Positions 8,280 through 17,434 of a DNA stretch of 64,000 bases are shown piece after piece. How positions within the stretch are numbered: position 1 is the stretch's first letter; each line of letters starts with the position of its first letter. Under the pieces are notes generated by a model, which was given only the letters and a program-made list of their open reading frames with translations, did not search any database and was not told where the DNA came from. The translations under genes and the position numbers were made by a program. The stretch is from Aldehydirespirator sp965116865 (GTDB taxonomy: Bacteria; Actinomycetota; Acidimicrobiia; Acidimicrobiales; Aldehydirespiratoraceae), in the NCBI GenBank assembly GCA_965116865.1, contig OZ220727.1, forward strand, positions 1,364,001-1,428,000, in the 5' to 3' direction.

Positions 8280-11254
8280 CGTTCCTCCTCAGCAGTGCGG
8301 CGCGCCTCTTCAGCGCTTCGCTGTTGGTCGGCCAACCGGAAGATCGCTTCCAGCCAGGCCAGCCCGTGATGGCCGTAGCGTTCCTGCAGCCGCCAGAACC
8401 GGTCGGCCATCTCAAGGGCCAGCGGCGTCTCGGCAAGATCCGAGCAGATGCTCATTCGCACTTGTCCGTCGGACTCCTCCGAGTCATCCGACCTGTCGTC
8501 GTCGCCGCGGGCGACGAGCCGGAACCCGTCTTCGTGCAAGCGGCCCTCTGCCGCCAACGGACGCGGGTCGTCATCCTTCCTGATCGGCGGAAGCGGCCGG
8601 CCGTAGCCGTGGTGAGTCCCCACGAGGTGCAGCACCAGGTCGGGATCGTGGGCCGAGTCGAGTATCGCGGGGTTGCTCTGCGCGAGAGCGACGCTGCTGA
8701 TCTCGTGACGCACCGGCGGCCACGCTTTCCGACGGGTCCGCGCTCCGGGCACCGACTTGGCGAGAGGCTCATTCGCTGCGGCGACGAGCACCGGGTCATG
8801 GCCGTGCATCTGGGCTTGGAATCGGGTGTCGATCTTGCCGAGATCGTGAAGCTGCCCCGCTAGGCGCAGATCGTCGACAACCTCGGCAGGCGCTCCGAGT
8901 CGGCGGCCGTAGGCCTCCGCCTTGGCTCCGACACCGCCGAGATGATCTCGCAGATTCGTCTCGGCGCCCGTCAGCGACGGCTTGTCGTCGTATTCGTCGA
9001 GAATCGCAGGATCGACAGCGCGCTCTACCAGCACGTAGTAGGCGGGCCCTGTGGGGGCGTCCACCGTCTCGATGTCGAAGCTCCTGTCCCGAAGGCGTTC
9101 GACTACCCGGCCGACCCAGTCCGGGAGACCGCCCCGTGGCAAGTCCGCGAGTCCTTCGAGCCAGCGATCGACCGCATCGCGCCTCGTCACCGAAGCATCC
9201 TGCTCGTCCTGGGGGCTCGGCGCCCGGAGCTCCTGGGGCAGCCGCAACACTTTGAGCAGACGAGGATCGAGCCGCAGCGTCGCCCGCTGCATGTAGGCGA
9301 GCTGCGCCTGATCGCCGAGGTCCTCGACTGGATCGGGCGGAGCCTCGTCTTCGGTGGCGGCAGGCCGACCGGACGGTCGATCTGAGGGATCCCAGGTGGC
9401 TGCACGCAGCCCGCCCATGTCCGGAGTGGCGATGAGCCGGTCGCCCGGCTTGAGGTCATCGACTCGCTCGATCTCCTCGGTCAGCGTGTCTTCGCGGCCG
9501 GTCCATCGGCGCAGACCGCTCAGTCTTGGTTGGACCGGCTCGCGGTCGGGCCGTCGGGCGCGCCGCGCCTCCTCCCCCGGTGGCGCAGCGTCCGTGTCCG
9601 CCACAGGCACCTCTGCGTAGCCTCGGACCCAGCTTCGGATCGCGGACACCGGAACCGCCAGGAACTCGGCCGGCCGCAGCGGCACGAGGTCGATCGCCTC
9701 CTTGGAGCAGTCCCAGCGCCACGCGACCGAGACATCGGGCTCGCGCTCGCTGTCCTTGCCGTGCAGGAACTCGGTGATTGGCGCATCCGCCACTGGCGAG
9801 GGACTCGTCTGCGACCATGCGTCCACATGGGTGGGGAGCAGCAGCGGCGCCTCGGGCGTCGGGGCTTGGGCGTCGGGGCTCAGGCGTTTCGCGATGCCGG
9901 TGCCGGGCCCGACGTCGATCGCGCCCTCGTGTGCCATCGACTGCAGCTGGTCCCATGTGTGCCGGGCTGCGTCGCCGTACACCGGGTCGGGTCGGTTCGG
10001 CTTCAAATCGGAAGCCACGCCCAGAATCCAGCAGCGCGCCGGGCTCTCACGCTGAGCAGCCAGGCTGCCGCGCCGGTCGAGCCGTCCCAGCCGCTGGCAC
10101 AGGCTGTCGATCGGCGCCGCCTCGCTGATCAGTGCGTCGAAGCTGAAGTCGGCGCCGACTTCTATCGCCTGGGTTGCGACGACCACGGTCAGCTCGTCCG
10201 GTGGAGACTTCCGCTCCGGGTCCACGCTGACACTGATCCCGCCTAGGACCTGCGCCTTGTCGATGGGCCGCATGCGGCCCGTCAGTAAGTGAGCCGCAAA
10301 CCCTTGCTGCTGCAACAGCTTGTGGGTCTCGCGAGCGGTCCGGACCCGATTGACGATGACTCCCACGGTCTTCTCGTCCTGTCGCAGTTCCCTCTTGAGC
10401 AGTTCCAGAACCTTCTCGGGCACCGACTCATGGGCCGGGCGACTGCCGGGGATCTTGACCATCTTCGCCCGTTTGCGTGCCTCAGCGATCTGCTTGAGCC
10501 GCGGAGACCGATCCAGGTCGGCTTGTTGGAGCTCGAAGCGCCTGCTGCTCTCGTTCGCCGGGGTGGCCGACATCTCCACGACCTTGAACCGGCGCGGCAG
10601 GAGATCCGAGTCGACGGAGCGGATCTGCGGGATCTCGTTCTCGGACGTCATGTCGCGCAGCGTGGCTGCGAACGCCCGGCTGAGATGCACCTCGTCGAGG
10701 ATCACGAGGCAGTCGTTTCCGGCGAGTCCTGCGTGGACCGGGCGCATCCAGTCGCTGACGCCGTAGCCCCGGAACAGCAGGCGCGAGCCGAACTGGTCCA
10801 CCGTGGACACCATCACCCACGGCTGATCGGGCCGGCTCGCCCACTCGGCATCCAGCGGGATCCCCCCTCCGCCCCTCAGAGCGGCCACTCCCAGCAGCCT
10901 CTCGTCGCCGGTCAACTGTTTGAGGCGGCGGTTCACCTCGGTCAACACACCCTGCCTGGCACGGCTGATCCTGCCCCGGATGGCTTCGGCGCGCTCGAAC
11001 ACTTGGTCAACGACGATGCGCCGGTCGATGACGAACACGATCCTGCGAGGCGAGGTATCGGGCTTCAACGCGAGCGCGAAGACGGCGGTGTCGAGCACGG
11101 CGGTCTTGCCTGCGCCGGTCGGCAAGTCGATGACATCGGGCCAGCGGCCCTCTTCGAGCACCTGCCGGGTGAGGCGGCTCTGCCACGGGTACGGCTCATG
11201 GTCATGGACGGCTTCGAAATACGAGCCGAAGTCCGCTGCGGTGAGCTCACCCAT
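8276..11254 (-). CDS. cas3: CRISPR-associated helicase-nuclease Cas3, helicase-HD order
   Basis: This 992-residue protein has the SF2 helicase first and the HD nuclease last, the order typical of type I-G/I-U and reversed relative to most Cas3 proteins. Visible motifs are Walker A (DLPTGAGKTAV, near residue 50), DEVH (VILDEVHLSRAF), motif V (ATQAIEVGADFSFD), motif VI (QRLGRLDRRG), and the C-terminal HD site (GQLHDLGKIDTRFQ, with later HE and GTHHGYG histidines). Cas3 is recruited by target-bound Cascade and unwinds and degrades the DNA. I chose the ATG at 11254 because GAGGAGG lies six bases upstream; this overlaps the csb2 stop by eight bases, indicating translational coupling. An upstream in-frame start at 11281 lies deep in csb2 and is unlikely. 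Confidence 0.95.
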   Translation of the reverse strand: MGELTAADFGSYFEAVHDHEPYPWQSRLTRQVLEEGRWPDVIDLPTGAGKTAVLDTAVFALALKPDTSPRRIVFVIDRRIVVDQVFERAEAIRGRISRARQGVLTEVNRRLKQLTGDERLLGVAALRGGGGIPLDAEWASRPDQPWVMVSTVDQFGSRLLFRGYGVSDWMRPVHAGLAGNDCLVILDEVHLSRAFAATLRDMTSENEIPQIRSVDSDLLPRRFKVVEMSATPANESSRRFELQQADLDRSPRLKQIAEARKRAKMVKIPGSRPAHESVPEKVLELLKRELRQDEKTVGVIVNRVRTARETHKLLQQQGFAAHLLTGRMRPIDKAQVLGGISVSVDPERKSPPDELTVVVATQAIEVGADFSFDALISEAAPIDSLCQRLGRLDRRGSLAAQRESPARCWILGVASDLKPNRPDPVYGDAARHTWDQLQSMAHEGAIDVGPGTGIAKRLSPDAQAPTPEAPLLLPTHVDAWSQTSPSPVADAPITEFLHGKDSEREPDVSVAWRWDCSKEAIDLVPLRPAEFLAVPVSAIRSWVRGYAEVPVADTDAAPPGEEARRARRPDREPVQPRLSGLRRWTGREDTLTEEIERVDDLKPGDRLIATPDMGGLRAATWDPSDRPSGRPAATEDEAPPDPVEDLGDQAQLAYMQRATLRLDPRLLKVLRLPQELRAPSPQDEQDASVTRRDAVDRWLEGLADLPRGGLPDWVGRVVERLRDRSFDIETVDAPTGPAYYVLVERAVDPAILDEYDDKPSLTGAETNLRDHLGGVGAKAEAYGRRLGAPAEVVDDLRLAGQLHDLGKIDTRFQAQMHGHDPVLVAAANEPLAKSVPGARTRRKAWPPVRHEISSVALAQSNPAILDSAHDPDLVLHLVGTHHGYGRPLPPIRKDDDPRPLAAEGRLHEDGFRLVARGDDDRSDDSEESDGQVRMSICSDLAETPLALEMADRFWRLQERYGHHGLAWLEAIFRLADQQRSAEEARRTAEEER

Positions 11255-12989
11255 GGCTCGCCTCCTCGCTGGCGATTCCACCCTCGCCTACCGCCTCGTC
11301 CACCGGCCGCATCAGTCCCATACCCACGAAACGCCCGCTGCCCAGCATGAGCGGTCCGCTCACCGGCTCGGCAAACTCGATCGACGCGTGGACCAACCGC
11401 CGGAGCACTCCCCCGTCGGCTCCGCGACCCTGTCTGAACGCGGGATAGTCGTTCGCTCGACGCGCCCCGACCAGGCGAGAGACGAAAGACACGTCGATGT
11501 CCACCGGCCTCGGCAGGCCGACATGCTCGCAGGACCTCGCGATGGCGTCCTCGGCTCGCGCCCATGCCTTCGCCCTGGCCGCGGCGCTGCCTCTACGCAG
11601 ATCACCGGGGTGGGTGGGCAGGGCCACCGGCGTAGCCGACGCCCACCACCTCGACGGGCGCGCCCAGACTCTCGGCCGCAGGCTCACGAGAGCGACCGCC
11701 GACCGCCGCCTGCGTATCTCCACTTCTCCGCCTCGACCCATCGTCAGCCGCAACGGTCCGCCACCGCGCTCGCGCTCCCATAGTCCGATACCGCGCAGAG
11801 TCGCGTTGCGGGCTTCTTCATCGAGATCCCGCGGTAGCGAGACGGCCAGGCCCATCATCCGCCCGTCGCCGTGTTCATGGCCCACATTGGGCAGGGCCAG
11901 GAAGGCGATGTGCGGGGCGCTGGTCGGCGTTCCGTCGCGAAGATGGCCGCTGACTCCCTCCGGCAGAGGATCGGGCACATGGCGAAGGATCGACTGACGA
12001 AGAACCCTCGTGACTTCCGCCGTCCGCGTCATGGGCATTCGTCGATGGCGCGGCTCCAGCTCGAAGACGATCCAGTCGCCGGCCGTTGACGGACGCACCG
12101 GATCAGCGTCCCCGACCTCCCCGGGCACCGCTTCGCTGTACCGGACTCCTCGGAACGGCAGGCTGCGGGGTCTGACGGCCCGGTGCCGCTGATGCTCCTC
12201 CTCGAGGGCCGCTAGCTGCCCGGGACGCACCCACCGCAGCACGAGGGTGCCTTCGCCGGGCGTGTGTGTCGCAGCAGGCTCCTCCTCACGCAGCCGGCAC
12301 GACACGAGTGACGACGAGTGTCCAAGCCGGGTGACACGGCCCAAGAGTCCGTCGAGAGCCTCGGCTGTTTCGGGCGATGGGCTGTCGTCCCACGCGAAGG
12401 TGACCGGAGGCGCTAGCCCGACTCTCGGTGAGCTTGGCACTTGCTCGGCAGTGGATCCTGAGGTCTGAGGCTCCACCAAAGCGACCGACGGGAATTGGCG
12501 CTCCTTCTTGAGACGCCCATCGGGCAACAGCGCAAGCGCAGAGGCCTCGTTCGTGCTCCCGACCCTGCCCGCCAGCGAGTCGACGTCGCGCGCCTTGGTG
12601 ATCTTGTCCTGCAACCTCTCGACGGTCTTGGTGACCTCGCCCCCCGACGCATCGACGTGGTCCCCGCGCTCGGCGATGAGCTCGCCTACTGCGTTCGCTC
12701 GCCGCTGGTACTGCGCGTGAGAGATCACACTTGCGTCGTTGACGGGCACGAAGTGGCTGACGACCCTGCGCGGGACCGCCGCTGGGGCTGTGATACGCGG
12801 CGGTGGCTGCGCCTCCAGCCATTGCAGCGCCTTCCGCTCGGCCTCGTCGAACCGATCAGCGTCAGCCCATGTCGCAACCATGGCAGAGAAGAGCCGGGCG
12901 CCGTGCGGAGGCCACTCCGGCTCCGCACGGTCGTGATGCGACGTGGCGCTGTATCGCCCAGTGAGGAAATGGACCTCGATCGCGGTCAT
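11247..12989 (-). CDS. csb2: Csb2, Cas5-Cas6 fusion of type I-G (GSU0054 family)
   Basis: This 580-residue protein starts MTAIEVHFLTGRYSAT and contains VTRLGHSSSLVSCRL, both typical of the GSU0054/Csb2 family, which combines Cas5-like and Cas6-like RAMP domains. In type I-G it would process pre-crRNA at the repeat hairpin and hold the 5' handle in the effector complex. The ATG at 12989 lies three bases after the csb1 stop, with GGGGAG upstream, and its 3' end overlaps cas3. Csb1 and Csb2 together define the subtype here. I cannot identify the catalytic residue of the Cas6 half by eye. Confidence 0.9.
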   Translation of the reverse strand: MTAIEVHFLTGRYSATSHHDRAEPEWPPHGARLFSAMVATWADADRFDEAERKALQWLEAQPPPRITAPAAVPRRVVSHFVPVNDASVISHAQYQRRANAVGELIAERGDHVDASGGEVTKTVERLQDKITKARDVDSLAGRVGSTNEASALALLPDGRLKKERQFPSVALVEPQTSGSTAEQVPSSPRVGLAPPVTFAWDDSPSPETAEALDGLLGRVTRLGHSSSLVSCRLREEEPAATHTPGEGTLVLRWVRPGQLAALEEEHQRHRAVRPRSLPFRGVRYSEAVPGEVGDADPVRPSTAGDWIVFELEPRHRRMPMTRTAEVTRVLRQSILRHVPDPLPEGVSGHLRDGTPTSAPHIAFLALPNVGHEHGDGRMMGLAVSLPRDLDEEARNATLRGIGLWERERGGGPLRLTMGRGGEVEIRRRRSAVALVSLRPRVWARPSRWWASATPVALPTHPGDLRRGSAAARAKAWARAEDAIARSCEHVGLPRPVDIDVSFVSRLVGARRANDYPAFRQGRGADGGVLRRLVHASIEFAEPVSGPLMLGSGRFVGMGLMRPVDEAVGEGGIASEEASHG

Positions 12990-12992
12990 CGA

Positions 12993-14234
12993 TCACTCCC
13001 CGACGGGCTCGCGTGCGGACACCTCACGGCTGCGCCGCAACAACTCGACCAGTTTGGGCGCCGGCTTCAGCGCGATCTCGGCTTCCTCCCAGGCGATGCC
13101 GGACTGCGCCGCTCGGGCCGACGCCTCCGACAGCAGCTGCGCTGCGGACTCCCGGTCGACGCTGACCGTCTCGGACGGGCCGCCGTCCCGGCCAACCACC
13201 TCGATGACGGGAGGCTGCTTGGGGATCAGCAAGCACCTGGAACGCAGGTCGTAGTCGGCCTCATAGCCGTAGGCAACCGCAGCCACACCAAGCGCGGCGA
13301 CCGCAGTCCTCGCTGCGACCTCTGCCTCCCGGCTCACACCGGCAAACCGCAGTCGCCGGAGCGCGGCCAGAGACAGCACCGCCGTCTGCCTCGCCTCGGA
13401 GATCGTCACGCCGCCCGCCTGCGAGTCGATGGACGGCGCGATGTTGCCATGGTTGATCTTCGAGGGTTGGCCCGCAGTTCCACTCGCACTGCCACGCGAC
13501 GCTGGCTCAGGCCTTCCGCCCTTGCCGGTCTCTGCTTCTTTCTCATCGAATGTCCAGACCTGCGAGGGATCCTTGTGGTTGTACGCGACCTTGTCGGGCG
13601 GGAGTTTTTCAATCTGAAGCGGATCAATGCGACTGCTCACCTTCACGCCGATCTGGGCGTCCAGCCCGACGATCTCCGAGACGTACGCCCGCTGGAACTT
13701 CGAACCGAGTCCGCCCTTGGGGCCCGTGGAGTCCCACTGGCCGAACAGCAGGGCCGTCGGCGCGTAGCGGAACAGGTCCGTGGCGTTGCCCGGACGCGCG
13801 TCGGTGATCGCCCTGCCGACGTCGCTGAGCCTGAAGAGCGTCCCGTCGAGCAGGCTGTCCCGGAAGATCGCGTCCGCCAGCCTGTGGGGCGCCTCCAGCA
13901 CCGTGATCCGGCCGAGGTCCTCGACCCCCGGCTCGCCGGTGAAGTCCACGTACGGCACGGGGAAGCTCAACTCCTTGGCCTCCCAACCGTCTAGGAGGGC
14001 GAGCTCGGCCCGGTTCGCCTGCGACGCAACCGAGTCCAGCAGGACTGTCGTGACGATGCGATCATCCACCTGCCGCTCCTCGACGGCGTACTTGTTCTCG
14101 GCTGTCACCGCGTAGGTCGGCGGGAAGACCTTGCCCCCCGGCCCGTCCGCGGGCTGAAGCCGCACGACCGACCGGAGGGCCACCTTCCCTCCCGCCACGG
14201 CCTCGCTCAGCCTCTCGATTGTCAGCTCGGCCAC
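12993..14234 (-). CDS. csb1: Csb1, Cas7-type backbone protein of type I-G (GSU0053 family)
   Basis: This 413-residue protein is the presumed crRNA-binding backbone subunit of the I-G Cascade. Family features include the N-terminal VALRSVVRLQPADGPGGKVFPPTY segment (written in part), DATDLFRYAPTALLFGQWDS-like core and KFQRAYVSEIVG, as in GSU0053 homologues. I place the start at the GTG at 14234 (VAELTIERL) because AAAGGAGG lies seven bases upstream; a longer frame to 14285 has no such signal and would include the ribosome binding site as coding sequence. It is the first large gene of the six-gene cas operon, so this GTG probably sets expression of the effector genes downstream. Confidence 0.93.
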   Translation of the reverse strand: MAELTIERLSEAVAGGKVALRSVVRLQPADGPGGKVFPPTYAVTAENKYAVEERQVDDRIVTTVLLDSVASQANRAELALLDGWEAKELSFPVPYVDFTGEPGVEDLGRITVLEAPHRLADAIFRDSLLDGTLFRLSDVGRAITDARPGNATDLFRYAPTALLFGQWDSTGPKGGLGSKFQRAYVSEIVGLDAQIGVKVSSRIDPLQIEKLPPDKVAYNHKDPSQVWTFDEKEAETGKGGRPEPASRGSASGTAGQPSKINHGNIAPSIDSQAGGVTISEARQTAVLSLAALRRLRFAGVSREAEVAARTAVAALGVAAVAYGYEADYDLRSRCLLIPKQPPVIEVVGRDGGPSETVSVDRESAAQLLSEASARAAQSGIAWEEAEIALKPAPKLVELLRRSREVSAREPVGE

Positions 14235-14345
14235 TTGGGGCCTCCTTTCGTCAGCGGCTCGGGCAACCTGCCAGAGCCACGGCATAGATCATCGCGCGGG
14301 GCTACGACAACACCCGCACAGACTCTCCGAACTCTTGCACGACAC

Positions 14346-14597
14346 CTATGGTACGGGCGCCGCTCGGACGGAGGTCGAACCCGTCGCACCACCCCTCGGC
14401 AATCCCCGGGCGGCGGGCGCTCCTCGTCTAGTCTCGGCCTCGGCATCCGGGTACTCGACGATTTCGCGATAGTCATGGACAGCTTCGAACTCATCAAGCG
14501 ACGCCTCCGCCGTAGTTGCGCCGTCCGGCGTTCGCTCGACCGAGATTCGCGTCGAGCGGCTGCGAAGGCGGGATGTCCGATCATGGATGATCTTCAT
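14346..14597 (-). CDS. Small ORF upstream of csb1, function unknown
   Basis: An 83-codon frame starts at the ATG at 14597 with a strong purine-rich ribosome binding site (GAGGGAG) about ten bases upstream. The product begins MKIIHDRTSRLRSRSTRI and is acidic in the middle and Gly/Ala/Arg-rich at the end. I do not recognise a family. It precedes csb1 by about 110 bp on the same strand and could be the first gene of the cas transcript or a leader-type reading frame. The ribosome binding site and start are duplicated in tandem just upstream (14583-14662). Support is mainly the initiation signal, so existence of a protein is uncertain. Confidence 0.4.
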   Translation of the reverse strand: MKIIHDRTSRLRSRSTRISVERTPDGATTAEASLDEFEAVHDYREIVEYPDAEAETRRGAPAARGLPRGGATGSTSVRAAPVP

Positions 14598-14662
14598 TTT
14601 TCTTCTCCCTCTTGTTGTGTGTATGGATGATCTTCATTTTTCTTCTCCCTCTTGTTGTGTGT
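14583..14662 (-). repeat. 40-bp tandem duplication carrying a ribosome binding site and start codon
   Basis: Positions 14583-14622 and 14623-14662 are identical. Each copy reads, on the minus strand, GAGGGAG followed by an ATG (14597 and 14637). The upstream copy therefore starts an 18-residue peptide (14581-14637, beginning MKIIHTHNKREKK) that ends inside the downstream copy's start region, overlapping the 83-codon frame. The result is two overlapping initiation sites in series ahead of the cas operon. Confidence 0.9.
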
Positions 14663-15117
14663 CTGGAAACTCTTGCTGGTGTGGTTGTGGAGCATACCGT
14701 ATCACGCGCCCATCGCACGATCCCGGGCTGCTGCCGCCGCTTCGAGCGAGTGGCACGCCAGCGAACTACAGTGGGGAGCGAGGATGGACAGGAGAGAGGA
14801 GCCGAATTCGAGCCGCCATGCACGACCCTCATGCATCCACATCCGGGGGTCTGCCTGTTCACGGCTTCAACAAGGCCGAGAGGGCGGCAGCCATGCAGAC
14901 CTGCTGGCAGAGCCGGCCAAGCGCAGCACCGCTTCGGAGGACCGCAGCGCGAGCCCATCGACGAGCAGCATGCTGCGGACCCGCGGGTCCGCTCCTTCAT
15001 TGAAGTTTGCTCGTGTGCTTGTGGGCAGCAGCGAAGACTCCGAGTCAGGGGGGCCTAGCCCCCCTCTTCATTGGACGACCGCCGGGCGAATAGGCGGACC
15101 TCGGCGCGAGCTACCCC
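14663..15117. other. Intergenic region without a recognisable gene
   Basis: About 450 bp between the cas operon and the ATPase pseudogene. Short frames exist on both strands but none has a family-like sequence or a convincing ribosome binding site. It probably holds the cas operon promoter; I cannot place one with confidence. Confidence 0.5.
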
Positions 15118-15965
15118 CTACGAGCCTTGGTCGGGACCGGGTTCGTTGAAGCCCTCCGCGGCATCATTCGGTACTGTGTCCCGTTCCACAGCACCCCGTT
15201 GGTCGGGACCGGGCTCGTTGAAGCCCTCCGCGGCTGCTTGGGCTTCCACGTAACCGCGGACCGTGGGGTCGGCGAACCCGACCCTGCCGCGACCCACGGG
15301 GCGGATCAGGCCCGCCGCCAGCAGCCGCTTGCGGTAGGTGCTGAGGCTGCGCGGGCTGTGGCCCCAGCGACGGCCGACGTCGGCCATGGCGTTGGTCGCT
15401 GCGTCGGTGAGCATGGATGCCAGGAACCGCTTGTCGAGGTCGGACAACCGGTTCCACACCGGGCCGTGGACATGGCGGCCGTACTGCTCGCTCGCGTCGG
15501 CGACCGCACGGCGGACCTCGCCGACCGTCACCCCTCGGGCCAGGTCGTCAGCGTCGTCCCAGACGTACCAGCCGATCAACTGCACGAGGTACGGCTGACC
15601 ACCGGAGGCCTCCACCGCGACGGCGAGCGCCTCGTCGTCTATGCGGCCGCCGGCTGCCTCGATGGGCTGTCGCAGCGCGACGGCGGCCTCCGACGGACGC
15701 AGGTTGCCGATCTCGTGCCGACGGCACCGCTGCAGAAAAGTACTGGCGTCACCGGTCATCAGCCGGTCCTCCAGATCCGGCAAGGCCGCGCCAGCGAAAG
15801 CGTGGCGTAGCTGGGGCTGCGGACGCTGTCGAACACCGAGTCGAAGCTGTTCAGCACCTCCCGCCTCCCGGCCAGCACGGGCGGACTGATCCCAAAGGAC
15901 GGGGAGAACGGATTCGCAGCTCTCAAGGCGGTGAGCCTCCTCCAGTGTCCTCGTACGGACGGCAC
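15118..15965 (-). pseudogene. Remnant of an AAA/STAND-type ATPase, P-loop deleted
   Basis: Two halves of one protein are in different frames. The N-terminal piece (about 15835-15960) reads NPFSPSFGISPPVLAGR, the typical opening of archaeal-type AAA ATPases just before the P-loop. The C-terminal piece (15118-15760) has the lid and winged-helix parts, for example EIGNLRPSEAAVALRQPIE, GGQPYLVQLIG and RRWGHSPRSLSTYRKRLLAAG. The nucleotide-binding core that should lie between is almost wholly missing, so an internal deletion with frameshift has inactivated the gene. A continuous frame of 353 codons across the region is a by-product of high GC. The C terminus has been lengthened in frame by a 72-bp repeat-spacer unit (15127-15234). 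Confidence 0.75.
15127..15234. repeat. 36-bp direct repeat around a 36-bp segment at the ATPase-remnant C terminus
   Basis: Positions 15127-15162 and 15199-15234 match at 35 of 36 bases, with different bases flanking them; 15163-15198 (36 bp) is unique. On the minus strand the repeat encodes AEGFNEPGPDQ, which therefore appears twice, 24 residues apart, at the end of the remnant protein. Dimensions equal one CRISPR repeat-spacer unit. Confidence 0.93.
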
Positions 15966-16229
15966 GGAGCCTTGCCGTTAGAGACTGCAGCAACCGTCTT
16001 GCGGACGAGTTGTTTCTTGCGGAATATTTTGTTTCTGCGGAGTCTTCTGAAACGAGACGCGTGACTCTCGCACCGACAACCGCTTCCGAGCGCGGCCTCC
16101 GGTCGCGCCGCCGGAGTTGGCGCGACCACAGCCCGTCGATCTGCGATTCTGGTGCAGACATGTCCGACCGGCGGCTCACCGAGACTGGCCCTCGCTACCG
16201 GCCCCCGCCTCGCCGGGGAGACGGCTCAG

Positions 16230-17189
16230 CTAGCCGACCGGATCGGTGAAAAGGTCGTGGGCGCACTCGCCCGACGGCGTGCGGGTCAGGATCTCCACAC
16301 CGTCGGCGGTGCAGGCCAGGGTGTGCTCGAACTGGGCGGTGCGGCGGCCGTCGGCGGTGACCGCGGTCCACCCGTCGTCCCACACCGCCGCCTCCGGCGA
16401 TCCCAGCGTGAGCATCGGCTCGATGGTGAACGTCATGCCCGCGGCCAGCGCCGTCGAGTGCCGCCGGTCGTAGTAGTGGGGCACCTGCAGGCCGGAATGG
16501 AACTCGGTGCCGACGCCGTGGCCGATGAACTCCCGCACCACCCCGAGGCTGTGCCTGCGGGCGTGGTTCTGGATGGCCCGTCCGATGTCGGACACCGCCG
16601 CGCCGGCCCTCACCGCCCCGATGCCCTCGCGGAGCGCGGCCCGGGTCTCGTCCACCAGGCGCCGGGAGTGCTCGTCCACGCCGCCGATCATCAGCGTCGC
16701 CGAAGTGTCGCCGTGGACCCCCTCCCGGTAAACGGTCACATCGATGTTGACGATGTCGCCTTCGGCCAGCCGCCGCGAGTCGGGGATCCCGTGGCAGATC
16801 ACCTCGTTCACCGAGGTGCATACCGACTTCGGATAGCCCCTGTAGCCGAGCGGGCTCGGATAGGCGCCCGCTGCCACCGCCGCGTCGTGCACGAACCGGT
16901 CGACGGCGTCGGTAGTCATCCCGGCCCGGACATGCTCGCAGGCTGCGATCAGCACCTCGGCCGCGAGAGCCCCGGTACGGCGCATGGCTTCCAGCTCGTC
17001 GACGGTGCGGACCGGCGACGACGTCGGAGGACGAGGCTCCCCTCCGGGCTGCGACACATAGGGCGGACGGGCAATGCCGGGCGGAACAGCGCGGCGGGAA
17101 CTGACCAGACCCGGCCTCACCGGCGGATCCGACACCGGGACGCTGCCCACCCCCACGCCGGCGGCGACCCGCCGCTTCCGTTTCGCCAT
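16230..17189 (-). CDS. map: Methionine aminopeptidase, type I
   Basis: This 319-residue enzyme removes the initiator Met from nascent proteins. The peptidase domain (about residues 60-319) shows the ligand set of the family: CHGIPD, NIDVTVYREGVHGDTSAT with two Asp ligands, GHGVGTEFH, TFTIEPM with a Glu ligand and QFEHT with the last Glu. An N-terminal extension with RPGLVSSRRAVPPGIARP resembles the longer actinobacterial (MapB-like) form that binds the ribosome. I start at the ATG at 17189; a TTG six bases earlier is also in frame. The start codon lies in a 36-bp repeat (17180-17215) that recurs upstream as nested insertions. Confidence 0.93.
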   Translation of the reverse strand: MAKRKRRVAAGVGVGSVPVSDPPVRPGLVSSRRAVPPGIARPPYVSQPGGEPRPPTSSPVRTVDELEAMRRTGALAAEVLIAACEHVRAGMTTDAVDRFVHDAAVAAGAYPSPLGYRGYPKSVCTSVNEVICHGIPDSRRLAEGDIVNIDVTVYREGVHGDTSATLMIGGVDEHSRRLVDETRAALREGIGAVRAGAAVSDIGRAIQNHARRHSLGVVREFIGHGVGTEFHSGLQVPHYYDRRHSTALAAGMTFTIEPMLTLGSPEAAVWDDGWTAVTADGRRTAQFEHTLACTADGVEILTRTPSGECAHDLFTDPVG

Positions 17190-17409
17190 CGCCAACAGGC
17201 TAGAGGGACGCGGCCATCGCCCAAGCCGTCACCTACCGCATCGACGGCCGAGGTTTCACCATCGCCAACAGGCCGACCCGTGCCTGGTGGCCAGGTGGGT
17301 CCAGTCGATGACGGCGGGATCGAAGCCAACAGGCCGACCCGTGCCTGGTGGCCAGACCGCATCGACGGCCGGGGTTTCACCATCGCCAACAGGCTGGAGG
17401 GACGCGGCC
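17180..17409. repeat. Nested repeat-spacer insertions at the map start codon
   Basis: A 36-bp stretch containing the map start (17180-17215) recurs at 17374-17409 with two mismatches. Between them its first 21 bases recur at 17253-17273, 73 bp from the first copy, leaving a 37-bp unique spacer (17216-17252). That middle copy is interrupted by a second unit whose 38-39-bp edges are 17236-17273 and 17357-17394, and inside it a third has 31-bp edges (17264-17294 and 17325-17355). The pattern is insertion within insertion. Confidence 0.85.
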
Positions 17410-17434
17410 GGCGGCCCCGCCCGCCCCAGCCGCC

